From the NCBI GenBank assembly GCA_016711405.1, contig JADJSZ010000112.1, forward strand, positions 1 to 57,569: DNA of 57,569 nucleotides, written 5' to 3'. Position 1 is the stretch's first letter, and each line of letters starts with the position of its first letter. Below are positions 36,049 to 46,421 of the stretch, piece by piece. Both the position numbers and the translations under genes were made by a program. The notes under the pieces are model-generated. The model did no database searches. It was given only the letters and a program-made list of their open reading frames with translations, and had not been told where the DNA came from. The stretch comes from Candidatus Hadersleviella danica (GTDB lineage: Bacteria; Chloroflexota; Anaerolineae; Promineifilales; Promineifilaceae).

Positions 36049-39000
36049 CTATCGGGCTACTACAGGCAAGTAAATGGGGTAAACCAATTCATAGCGCAGG
36101 TTGATGGGCAGTTGGGCGAAGGGAGCCTCGGCCGTGGCATCTGCCCAGAATGAGGCGAGACCATACCAGCGGTCGCCATCCATCAAGCGCGGTTCATCCC
36201 ATGCAAAGGCCAGTTCAAAGGGCTGGCGCAAAGGCACGGCCGAGGGCATGGCCACCGCCAAATTGCCCGTATTGGTCAGGGGCACGGCCGCTAACACCAA
36301 CTGCACCACATCAGGCTGGCGGGGCTGGCTCGAGAGCCAATTTTGCACCACCACCCAATACACCCCCGGCTCAGGGTTCAGCAAGGTGATGGCTTCCAGA
36401 GTCTCGGCCGTGGCACTGCGCGAAATTTCGGCCGTGGCTGTGGGAACCAGCCCTGTCCCCACAAACAAATCCAAATCTCGCGAACTGGTCTGCACCAATT
36501 CCACCACCAACCGCGCCGTTTCCGTTGGCACAGTGGTCGTCACCACCCACACCCGCGTCAAATCGTCATATGGATTACTGCGTGTCGAATCTTGCGCCAA
36601 AAGTGTTTGCGTCATTTCGCCCCGCACCAAGCCTTGTATCGTTACGATTCCCTCAGTGATGGTAATCGCCTCCAACCCCGTCAACACGGCCGTGCCCGTC
36701 AACTCATGGGTGAGCAGGTTCACGGCCGTGGGCAAATTGCTGGCCTGCGAAAAGGCGGCAATGGGCAAGTGGGCGGGGGAAATGGCGGCCGTATCGGGAA
36801 CCAAGCGCACAGCCCCAAATTGCCACCCCTCGGGCAAGGCCACCTCGGCCGTGATAATTACCGTTTGGCTTTGCCCCGGCTGGAGCGTGAATTGGGCGGG
36901 TGAGACCGAGCCACCTACCCCTTCCAGCGACGCTTGCCATACGACAGGTTGGTTGGCCACACTCTGGAGGACGCGCGTCCAAACGCATTGCCCAATGCAC
37001 GCCCCATCTACCAGCCCCGCCACATTGAGTTGGCGCGGGTCGCCGCCAAGTTCGGGGTTGGCGGCCGTGAATGCCCCCGCTGGGACATCCAGCACCAGCC
37101 CCGCTTGTGCCGCCGCCAACACATCAATGCGTCCTGCCCCTTCGTCAAATGGGGTGGCGGGGGTTTGGGCATCGTCCAACAAGGTGGGCACGGCCGTGCT
37201 CATTAGAGCCGATTCGATTTGGGCGGGCGACCATGTGGGATGCAAGGCGCGGAGCAACACGGCCGCGCCCGCCACATGGGGGCTAGACATAGAGGTTCCC
37301 GACAGCACCCCAAACGAGGGCGTACCCGCATCCCCCTCTGCCCCTTGCCCCAGTGCGGCGATGATGTTTCGGCCGGGAGCCGTCAATTTGGGAACCATCA
37401 CATTGGCCAAACCCGCCCCCGCGTTGGGGCCACGCGAGCTAAACGGGGCGGTTAAATCGCCAAATTCGGCGGGGCGAACGACTTGGATAGAGGTGATGCG
37501 CCCCAGCACAGGCCCTGTCTCGGCCGCCAGTGTCTCGCTGATAAAGCTATACAAGGCCAACGAGGCCGTCTCATCCAGCAAAATAGTGGGCAGGAGATGA
37601 GGGCCGATTAGCAAACCACCGACCCCATATTCGTGGGTCATAATCATGCCCACGCCGCCCCCATCTAGCACCGCTTGCCCTTTTAGTAGGCGAGAATAGA
37701 AGCCATGGGCACAAATGACCAAGGTGCCCGCGAATGTTTGGGGAGGAAAGTTGCTCGGAGCACAGAGACGACTCTGCTCGGCCGTGCCATAACCCGCGTA
37801 ATCGGCCGCGATGACCACGGGCGTATCGCTGAGCAAGCCCGCAGTTAGGCTCTCGCCCGTCAGGGTCAAATTATCCCCTGCACTGTTGTGCAAGATGAGC
37901 TGTTTTTGGAAGCGGCGCGGGTGGCTGGCCGCCGCCACGGAAGTCACCCACGGCAAATCGGCGGGGGAGCCAACTGTGCCCAGTTCGGGGCCGTTGTTGC
38001 CCGCCGAGACGGCCACGAAAATACCCGCCTCGCGCATAGCCAGCCATGTTTGGGCAATGGGGTCGCCCCATGGGTCGGTCGCGGCACGGCCGCCCGCCGA
38101 AAAATTGACCACATCCACCCCATCCAAAATGGCTTGGTTTTGGGCCATGATAATGGCGAAGCCAAAGCAAGCCCCATTGTCTTGGCAGACATCGTAAGCG
38201 ATCAGGCTGGCGCGGGGAGCCACACCAGAGATGTTAATGCCCAAATTGATTGTAGGAGCAATGACGACGGCGGGCTGAACGGGGTTGCCCACCACGGTGC
38301 TGGCCGTGTGCGAGCCGTGGCCGTTGCGGTCGCGGGGGCTGGCATCGGACCATGCGTAGCCCCACACGCCAATGAGTTTGTCGTTGCAGGGGAAGGTGGG
38401 GTCATGGGGCAAAATTCCGCCAATCGGGCCAATAATGGTCTGCGTCTCGGTCATGGTCTGGTTGGGGTCGCAAATGCCCCTGTAGTTGCCCGCCCCAAGC
38501 GGGTTGATGTGGGTGTAGCCATCGGCCGAGGTGGCCGCAAAGCTGGGATTGGTCGGGTCTATGCCTGTATCAAAGAGACCCACCAATACCCCTTCGCCGC
38601 GTGTGGCGAGGGTAGGATGGCGCCACAACTCGGCCGCGCCAATGTGGGCGGGGCCGCTATCGGTGTGCAATTCATAGACAGGTTCGGGGGCGATGTGGGC
38701 GATGGTGGGCAAGGCGGCCAGCACGGCCGCTTCCTCCACCGTGAGTTCCACCCCCAACCCATTGGCGACCACCCCAAATTGGATGAGTGGCTCGATAGGA
38801 CGGCCGAGAGCGGCCGAGGCCACCTCTAAGGCGGCCGTGCGCTGGTCGGCCAAGTAGCTGGCATAGGCTTGCACAGCAGGTGAATGCTCATCGAGTTTGT
38901 GCCCTGTGTGGGCGGGGCTGGTGGCGGGGTAACGGCCGTCACGGCCGTCGTAGGTGGCCAGCGGGGCATCATGCAGGAAGATGAGGTAGCGTTGGCGTTC

Positions 39001-39111
39001 GGCCGTGGCGGCGGGTACGGTGGGCTGGCTGTGGAGCAAACCCACAGCCAAAAGAAGCCAAACGGCCGTGGCGAGCAGGAGGGAGGTGAGGCGGGAGGGC
39101 ATGGGGTGCAT
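36049..39111 (-). CDS. secreted subtilisin-like S8 protease with PA domain (subtilase 2)
   Basis: This intact protein has about 1020 residues; the longer frame to 39153 translates a TATATTCGTG-type repeat. A signal peptide (LTSLLLATAVWLLLAVGLL) and an inhibitor-I9-like prodomain precede a lactocepin/C5a-peptidase-like S8 domain: Asp in LFDTGIDPTNP, His in RNGHGSHTAST, Asn region VVNFSAGG (the oxyanion Asn is not in the usual NxSxG form), and Ser in SGTSMSSPHVAGA. A PA domain (GTLVICAHGFYSRLLKGQAV) is inserted before the Ser. Beta-rich Fn3-like and PPC-like domains (DLDLFVGTG) follow, ending YPIYLPVVAR. It degrades proteins outside the cell. Subtilase 3 upstream has the same domain order. Confidence 0.92.
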   Translation of the reverse strand: MHPMPSRLTSLLLATAVWLLLAVGLLHSQPTVPAATAERQRYLIFLHDAPLATYDGRDGRYPATSPAHTGHKLDEHSPAVQAYASYLADQRTAALEVASAALGRPIEPLIQFGVVANGLGVELTVEEAAVLAALPTIAHIAPEPVYELHTDSGPAHIGAAELWRHPTLATRGEGVLVGLFDTGIDPTNPSFAATSADGYTHINPLGAGNYRGICDPNQTMTETQTIIGPIGGILPHDPTFPCNDKLIGVWGYAWSDASPRDRNGHGSHTASTVVGNPVQPAVVIAPTINLGINISGVAPRASLIAYDVCQDNGACFGFAIIMAQNQAILDGVDVVNFSAGGRAATDPWGDPIAQTWLAMREAGIFVAVSAGNNGPELGTVGSPADLPWVTSVAAASHPRRFQKQLILHNSAGDNLTLTGESLTAGLLSDTPVVIAADYAGYGTAEQSRLCAPSNFPPQTFAGTLVICAHGFYSRLLKGQAVLDGGGVGMIMTHEYGVGGLLIGPHLLPTILLDETASLALYSFISETLAAETGPVLGRITSIQVVRPAEFGDLTAPFSSRGPNAGAGLANVMVPKLTAPGRNIIAALGQGAEGDAGTPSFGVLSGTSMSSPHVAGAAVLLRALHPTWSPAQIESALMSTAVPTLLDDAQTPATPFDEGAGRIDVLAAAQAGLVLDVPAGAFTAANPELGGDPRQLNVAGLVDGACIGQCVWTRVLQSVANQPVVWQASLEGVGGSVSPAQFTLQPGQSQTVIITAEVALPEGWQFGAVRLVPDTAAISPAHLPIAAFSQASNLPTAVNLLTHELTGTAVLTGLEAITITEGIVTIQGLVRGEMTQTLLAQDSTRSNPYDDLTRVWVVTTTVPTETARLVVELVQTSSRDLDLFVGTGLVPTATAEISRSATAETLEAITLLNPEPGVYWVVVQNWLSSQPRQPDVVQLVLAAVPLTNTGNLAVAMPSAVPLRQPFELAFAWDEPRLMDGDRWYGLASFWADATAEAPFAQLPINLRYELVYPIYLPVVAR

Positions 39112-39114
39112 TGG

Positions 39115-39172
39115 TGTAGTGGTATATTCGTGTAACAGTGTATACCAATACACGAATATACCAATATACCAT
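39115..39172. repeat. ATATTCGTGT/ACACGAATAT repeat
   Basis: GGTATATTCGTGTAACAGTG followed by TACACGAATATACCAATATACC, direct and inverted units at the 5' end of subtilase 2. Confidence 0.7.
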
Positions 39173-39179
39173 TAAACAC

Positions 39180-39211
39180 AAAAGCCAGAGGTATTTCTAC
39201 CTCTGGCTTTT
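39180..39211 (-). terminator. rho-independent terminator of subtilase 3
   Basis: A perfect 14-bp stem (39180-39193 with 39198-39211), loop of four, ending in a T-run on the minus strand. It stands 38 bases beyond the stop of subtilase 3. Confidence 0.9.
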
Positions 39212-39249
39212 GGCTAAGGGCTAATCGGGGAGATTAGCTTACAGCATGA

Positions 39250-42200
39250 TTAGGGGGTGTATTCAATGACCACACACCAATCAACGACTGTACCTGTATC
39301 ATCAGCCGCACTGTCACTGGCGTTTAGAGTCCATGTGCCGTTCAGATTCCCACCATCAAAGCCGCTTAGAGGATTGTTGGGGGTGTAAGAACTGTTGGCA
39401 GGGTAGCCGGGCGTTGTGTTGGTGCAACTCGTTTCCACAGGTGTGCCGGGGTTCCACCGTCATCATCCAAGGTCATGTTGGGGAAGTTATCCCCATTACA
39501 ACCAAACCAGAACCATTGTAACGGGCGGTCAAACATTGTCACAGGAGTCGCATTGTGGGTCAGGCGTGAAAATGACGTCACCATTCCATGTATGGGTGGC
39601 ATTCACGAAAAAGTTGACATCCACAATGGTGCCGCTTTCGGTCACAGTCTGCACATCACTCACACCCGCAGGGGTATCGTCGGGGATGGCGATGTTTACC
39701 GCATTGCGGCAGTAGGTGACCGTGGCGTTACCAGCCGCCATATTGACGGTGGCGCTGTCGCTGGCCGTCGCGGTGTTGGTGGGGCCGGGGTTGTAGGCAG
39801 TCCATGTGGCCGTGCTAACAGTGGTCGCCGTTAGCGTTGTCGTTGCCGTAATGAACGCCGACGCGCCGGGAGCCAAACTGTAGGCGAAGCCATTCAGAAC
39901 AGTCCCCAACTCAGTGTCCGCCAAGTCATGCTGGGTGAGGGTGATAGCACCTGTGTTGGTCACGGTGTAGCAGTAAGTTACCTCAGTGCCCGAAGCCACG
40001 GTGATTTCATCCGTCGCCGCACAAACGGAGGAGTCCGTCCCCACAGTCATCGCCATGTCAATGCTGGACCCCGTGGGAACCGTTACGGTCATGGCCACAG
40101 GGACTTCCACCAAGGGTGCGTTGGAGGCATTGCTGTTCACACACAACGTGCCCGTGTAGACCCCCGCAGGCAAGCCTGTGGAATCGAGCGCGACGTTGAC
40201 GGTGTTGGTAATGCCCGCCCCAGCGGAACCGCTGGTGGGGGTGAGGGTGAGCCACGGAATGTCAACAGCGGTGTCGCAGGTTTGCGCCACAGTCTCTTCC
40301 CCTGTCACATTCATGACAATGTGCATGTTGCCAAATCCAATACCAGCCAAATCGGTTGGGGCAGTAATACCACAGGAGGCGGCCGAAATGTAGCTGGGGG
40401 CACTTTGCCCGCCCGCATTGGAGCCAACGAAGAAGCTGTTGTTGGTCGCTTGGCCACTGGGGGTAAACAGCTCCATCACCAACACAGAGTTGGCGGGAAC
40501 AACCGCGGCCACAGGGATGTTGAGCAAGCTCAACGTCTGGTTGGCCACATTGACATTCTCGGTGGCAATGAGGTTGAAGCTACCGGGGAAGGCGGCGGGG
40601 AAAGCGGTACCCGAGGGAGCCGCGTAGAGCCGCAGAACCACAGGTTGCGAACCACTGGCACCATTGGCCGTTTCCACACCAACATCCACGCTCGAAATGG
40701 CGAAGGCACCATTGATGCCAAAGGCAGGCAGGTCAAAGGCACGCCAGTAGCTGTTATCGGCATGTAAACCACCAGCGTTGCAGGAGATAGAACCCGTCAC
40801 AACCGTTTGGCTGGTGGAGTGGGTGATGGTTTGGTTGGGAACCCGTTGGGCGGCAGGCAAGGCGGTTAGACCAGCCGAGGCGGAGAGGCCACTGCCAGTA
40901 AGACCAAACCCAGCTTGGGGCGCAAACGAGATCGTTTCCACACTTTCAACCACATCGGCCGAAGCGACAGGGCGTAGGAAGCCATCTACTTCGTCAATGT
41001 CCCAGTTGAGCGTCCCACCACCGGGGTTGCCAATCTCCAAATCTTGGTTGGTGGTCGTACCCGCATCTTGGGTGCTAGTCACTTCACTCAGGTTCAGGTT
41101 GATTAGCACGGGGGAGGAGGTGACGGTGAGCGAGACGGGGATGCTAATTTGGGGGGTCACTGCGTCGTTGCTGTTGACACAGAGATACCCTTGGTAGGTA
41201 CCCATCGACAAGCCCGTGGAGTCGAAGGTGACTTCGACAGCGGTGGCGTCGCCAGCGGCCGTGGTGCCGCTGTTAGGAGCGGCCGATACCCAATCCATGG
41301 GGCTGGTGAGGGCGCAAGGCAGAGCCGCACCACCCACAAAGCCTTCCACCACAAAGGGCAAGCCTTGCGGGAAGTGAGCCACCTGATTGCCAGTCCACCC
41401 AGTATGTTCCTTGGGGCAAGAAGGCATCGGCTGAGGCCTCACTGGCCATAACCGGCCGTTTCGGGTATTTCCAGCGGCGGCCGACACGGTACATATTCGT
41501 CCACGCGGTGCTACTCAGGGCATTGGGAGCCGAGGTGTAGATGATGGCAGACCACCAACATTCGGGAGCCATCCCAGATGTTGTAATTCACCTCGGTAAT
41601 GGTCGAAGTGGTGGTGGAGCCTGTTTGATAGGAATAGAAGGTTAACCCTGTCAGTGTCCAGCCCACCGCATCCGTAACCGTAAATTGGTCGGAAACGCGC
41701 AAGCCACCAACGGAATGCTGTACGCCAAACGTGGTCAAGCCACTGTGTAACAAACTCTCATCAGCACCACCAGCACCTCTGCGGGCTGTTGACCAAGGCC
41801 GTTGTCATAGAGAGATCACCTTGTACACCACGCATGAGCGTGTCGTTGTCTTCGGTGATGTTCCAGTCCAAATCGCCCGTGCCCGTGTTGCTAATGGCCA
41901 TCGTAAAGGTGACCACTTCGCCCGAGGCTTGTGCGCTGGCTAAGTCGGTGGTATCTGTTTCGATAACAGGTGTCCCAACAACGACAAAGTTCGCATTCAC
42001 CCGTGCAAGGTTGTCGGGGTGGCCGGCATCGGTGCCCAAGACAAAGTCGCCGTACCAGTAGGTGCCAATATCAAAGCCGGGTTCGTTCCAGCTAATCGTG
42101 GCTGTCAAAGGATCGCCACCAGCAATGTTGGGGCCAGTGACATCCCAGTTGCCTGCATCGGCCGTCACAGCGGCGACGACAAAGGTCACATCATCGGGCG

Positions 42201-45200
42201 GTGTTCCAGAAGCTTGCCAGTTCTGAACAACAACCCACCATGTGCCATCAGCAGGGTCATTGATATTGCAATACTCGAGCGCGATACCACTCGCACTGGC
42301 GCAAACTTGGGTTGCGGCCGAGGGGGTATCACCTGTCCCAACGAACAGATCGAGGTCGGGGGCTTCGGAAGCGACAATTTCAGCCACCAAACGCGCCGCG
42401 CTGTTCACGGTGACGGTGATGAAGGTGACGGTTCCATCATTGAGGTTGTCGAAGGGGTCGCCATTGGTGGGGTCTGTTGACAAGGAATCGGTGTAGACGG
42501 TTCCTTCGGTCAGACCAGCCAATTCGACTTGCAAGTCGGTAACTTCGAGCGATTCCGCACAGAGGAGGCGGTCTTCGCTACCCATGTCCGTATCAACTTC
42601 CAAAGGTCAACAGGTCGGGTGCGGCACAGCTCACCGAGACAGCGGCCAACCCTGACATGAGGGGAGGTAAATGACAGGCGCAGGCGGCAGGGAGGAGCAG
42701 GCAGCGGTTGCCATACCCATTGCAGGTGTATCGCCACCCGCGGCAAACGACAGCGGGGTTGCTAAAGGGCAACCATGAGGAGTAGGTGTCACCACCACCC
42801 AAGCGGGGGCGTGTCGCATCGGGAACAGGAAAATCGCTGGGAGGTAGGTCAGGGTAGGTGATGGTACGAGCGGGGAAGGCCCTCAAACATAGGGGATGGT
42901 GACAGGGGTTGAGTCGGAGGCATTGCCAACGCTCAAATCGTCACCTGTGATGTAGGCCATGTTGTCAATGGAGGTGACAGTAGTAGCAATGTCACTATCC
43001 ACATCCACGGCGAAGTACACCATATCAGCTTCAGTGGGGGCCAAGGAGCCAATGCTGAAGGTGTAGGTGTCGGCATCCACGGCCGTCCAACCCGCACTGC
43101 TGGCGGTGGCGTTGAAGGTGGTGTTGGCAGGAACGGTTTCGGTAATCCAAACCCCTGTCGCGGCGCCATCACCGGTGTTGACGTAGCTTAGGGTGTAGGT
43201 GATGGTGTCACCCGCTTCGGCCGTTACGCCAGCGTCGCTCTTAGAAAGTTCGACTACGGCGTAGGGGACTGCCGATACTTCGGTGAACCAGACGTGGCCA
43301 AATGTCCACACATCGGTATCGATGTTGGAGACATCGGCCGTGAAGGTAATGACTTGGCTAGAGCCGGGGGCTAAATCGAAGGAAGCGGGGTCAACCGTCA
43401 TGGTCAAGCCAGCGGGCATTTCAGGCGTAATCACCCAAGAGGTGGTAACAGCCATCGTGCTTTCGATTTCGCGCACCCATACACAAGTGCTGAAACAGCC
43501 GGAGTTGGCCAAGCTGGCCACATTCAACTGTTGCAAAGCGGTTTCTTGGCCTGCATTCAGGGCGGGGTCGGCCGCTTCGAAGTTGGCGGTGGTTTCGTTG
43601 AGGACGAAGCCAGCGTTAGAAGCGACAGCAACTTGGATACGCCCAGCACCCAAATCGAAGGGGTCGGCGGGAGTTGCCCCGTCTTCTTTGAAGTTGGCCA
43701 CGTTATCGGCGGTCAACATCAGAGCGGATTTGATTTGGTGGGGGGTCCAAGTGGGGTACAAGCCAGCCATGAGGGCGGCGGCACCTGCATTGTGGGGCGA
43801 GGACATGGAAGTCCCGCTCAGGAAGCCGTAGTCGGGGTGGCATCGCCATCATCTTTCAACGGCCGCCCAAATATCAACGCCGGGGGCGGTGACATCGGGT
43901 TTGAGCACGCCAAAGGCACCCACAGGGCCACGGGAGCTAAACCCAGCCATAATGTCGCCATTGGCGGGGTCTAAGTCGGCACTGAAGCCACTGATAGTCG
44001 CAGACCCATCGGGGTTGGCGGCTAACCAAGTTTTAAGGGCATTGCCATCGGCAAGGGTGATGTGTACAGCGGGGAGGAAGTGGGCATCACCCACCAGACC
44101 AGCCCCATTGTCGGCCAAAATCATACCACCTGCACCACCAGCCAACACATTGGCGCCTTTATCCACACGGGCATTGGTGCCACGGTCGCAGATAACGATT
44201 TGACCCGAGAATGTGCCGCCAGCAAAGGGATTAAGGCACAATGCATCGCCAAAGTCACCTGCATAGAGCAGGGGAGCGGGGCCGTAGCCAGCGGTAAAGC
44301 CAAGACCAGTAATATCAGCCAAACCACCACCCGCACTGGTAATACCTGTGACTTGGTTGATGATGCTGCGGTTGTGGGTGCTGGCGGCAATGGTGGCTAC
44401 CCACGGGGAAACGTGAGCAACAGTTCCTGCGCCGGGGCCAGCGTTGCCAGCGGAAGCAGAGACAAAAACGCCTGCATCGGTGGCGGCCAAGAAGGCCAAT
44501 TCAACGGGGTCACCATAGGGGGTGACACCACCCGAAATGGAGTAGTTGATAACAGCTACGCCATTGGGCAAAACGAGGTCATCGGCAATAACTTGGTTGA
44601 CAGCGGCCAACAAAGCATCGCCGGGGCAACCACCACCCGTTTCCGAGGGGCCGTTACGGCAGACATCGTAAGCAATGATATTGGCGTGGGGAGCGACACC
44701 AGAGATGGTGTCGGTGATAGCGGCCGTGGGGGCGAACAAAGTCGCTGTCACGACGTTACCAGCAACGGTACTGCCTGTGTGGCTACCGTGGCCATCACCA
44801 TCTTCGGGGGAGTTGGGGTCGTTGCCATCGCCATCAATAAAGTCATGCACACCAATCAGCTTGTCATTGCAGACAAAAGCAGGTTGGTAGTCGGGGTTGG
44901 TGGAATCACAAACACCCAAGTATGTGCCTGACCCGAGGGGGTTGGTGTGGTCGTACCCATCTTGCCCAACATCGGCGAAGGAAGGATGCAGGCTGTTGAC
45001 GCCTGTGTCCAAAATGGCCACGACAACGCCTTCACCACGGGTGTTTAATCCGTCAGGTGCGCCAGAGCCATCCCAAATGCCGGGTGCGCCAATCCACGCG
45101 GGGCCAGAATCGGTTAAGACTTCTTCCACGGTGGTACGGGTGACCATTTTGACCCCGTCCATAGCGGCAATTTGATCCGCTTCGGCAGGGGTAATGATGA

Positions 45201-45609
45201 GAGCCAAACCGTTGAAGGCGTGGCGATAGGTGAATTTAACTTCAACGGCACGGCCGAGGTTGGCATCCACACTATTGAGGAAGGAAGCTTGTGCACCAGC
45301 CAAGTAATCGAGGTAAGCGGCTGTAGCGGCGTTATTCTCGATTTTGGTTTGGCCATTGGCGGCAGGATTGGTGGCGGCTAACCCAGCAATACCACCGCGA
45401 TAGGTGGCCAAAGCGGGTGCTTCCAATTGAATAATATAGGAAGCAGGCTCGTTGAGGTCAATAACCTCACCTTCGTATTTGCCGAGGGATGGTGCCAAGG
45501 CGGCCGTGGTTCCCTCGCCTGCTTGTACATTGCCACGGGGAGCGGTGGCGGCAACAGCAAACAGAGTCAACACTGTCAAAATCGCTAAAAATCGTGATTT
45601 TACACTCAT
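39250..45609 (-). CDS. giant secreted subtilase with BACON/DUF11-like repeats and P-domain (subtilase 3), many frameshifts
   Basis: Joined across frames, this is a protein of roughly 2100 residues. It has a signal peptide (FLAILTVLTLFAVAATA), a prodomain, and S8 core with Asp in AILDTGVNSLHPS, His in DGDGHGSHTGST, a PA domain (GQIVICDRGTNARVDKGANV) and Ser in LSGTSMSSPHNAGA. Then follow DUF11-like (DTITYTLSYVNTGDGAATGV), PPC-like (APDLDLFVGTGD), several BACON/ASPM-type Ig modules (SSPVLINLNLSEV) and a C-terminal proprotein-convertase P-domain (THTWNGDV, GTWTLNASDSAADDTG). Frame changes near 43850, 43820, 42885, 42600, 41760, 41490, 39530 and 39440 each keep the consensus. CGGCCG is about three times rarer than in subtilase 2. 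It is either an error-rich stretch or a decaying, recently acquired gene. Confidence 0.75.
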
Positions 45610-46339
45610 GGATTGTTCTCACTCTTTGGGCAATTTGCTTCTCAGCCAAACCATAGAAACAAAGTAGGCTGGTGCAAATTGGGTGGAAATAAGGCACAGG
45701 CGGGGGCGTGTGCGGCCGTTTTAGCCAGTCGCTAAAACGTAAAGGTGGGGTAGTTGGAAAATTTACCTGATACTCATTCTCCTCTCTGGCCTAGCCGGGG
45801 CTAGGGTCAGCCTATTGGCCGAGGGCGGATTGATTGTCGTTTGTGGCCGCCCTTGGCCTAACAAGCCTTTCGCCGAACGCAAACTTCTTCCATTAGATGC
45901 AGATGCTGGGCTAGTTGGCCTTGAACAAAACCCTCCAACATGAGAATTCGAGGGATGAAACACCATAGAAAATAAATTGAACTCTGTCGAACTAACAACT
46001 GTCACCTTTTAAGCCACACTACTTAAGAGAATTCGTAAGGCTTATAAACCACCGAGATGGTTGAAGGATGACATCTGCGTACCAAAACAATGGCTTAGCT
46101 CACTGTGGATGGCCGCTTGGCAAAACAAGATATGGGGGAAGATGGGTTATTTGGGGTGTGATAATGCAGGGAGGGGATTATCAACATTGGTGTGGGGGAA
46201 GAGCAATTGGATGGTTTAACCAGTTTGCCATTACAAAACCAACGCCCCTTGTTATACCATCATTGCCGCAAAGCTACAAACAGTCGGGTGGCTCTTCACC
46301 CAAAAATCCGTGGGGTTTTATTGTGTATTTTGCACAAAA
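45610..46339. other. 730-base gap upstream of subtilase 3
   Basis: No recognised gene. A hydrophobic open stretch without a start codon runs 45767-45943 on the plus strand (begins LILILLSGLAGARVS) and may be a gene remnant. The rest is less GC-rich than the surroundings and shows no repeat array, unlike nearly every other gap. A promoter for subtilase 3 should lie here but I see no strong consensus. Confidence 0.4.
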
Positions 46340-46421
46340 AGATAGAGGTTAGAGATAGAGATAGAGGGTGTTGTCGGTCAGCCTATTGTGTTTCCTCTAT
46401 CTCTATCTCTCGCCTCTATCT
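46340..46421. repeat. GATAGA hairpin repeat, copy 3
   Basis: AGATAGAGGTTAGAGATAGA with CCTCTATCTCTATCTC on the other side; its right end overlaps the stop codon of the flavoprotein gene on the minus strand. Confidence 0.8.

Noticed and set aside
37888..38829. 313-codon open frame on the plus strand
   Set aside because: Antisense to the S8 domain of subtilase 2; Gly/Arg/His-rich without motifs.
45767..45943. Hydrophobic open stretch on the plus strand
   Set aside because: No start codon or ribosome site, and no family recognised; kept only as a possible remnant in the gap entry.
46068..46352. 94-codon open frame on the plus strand upstream of subtilase 3
   Set aside because: Composition is unlike neighbouring genes, it runs into a hairpin repeat and has no recognisable domain.
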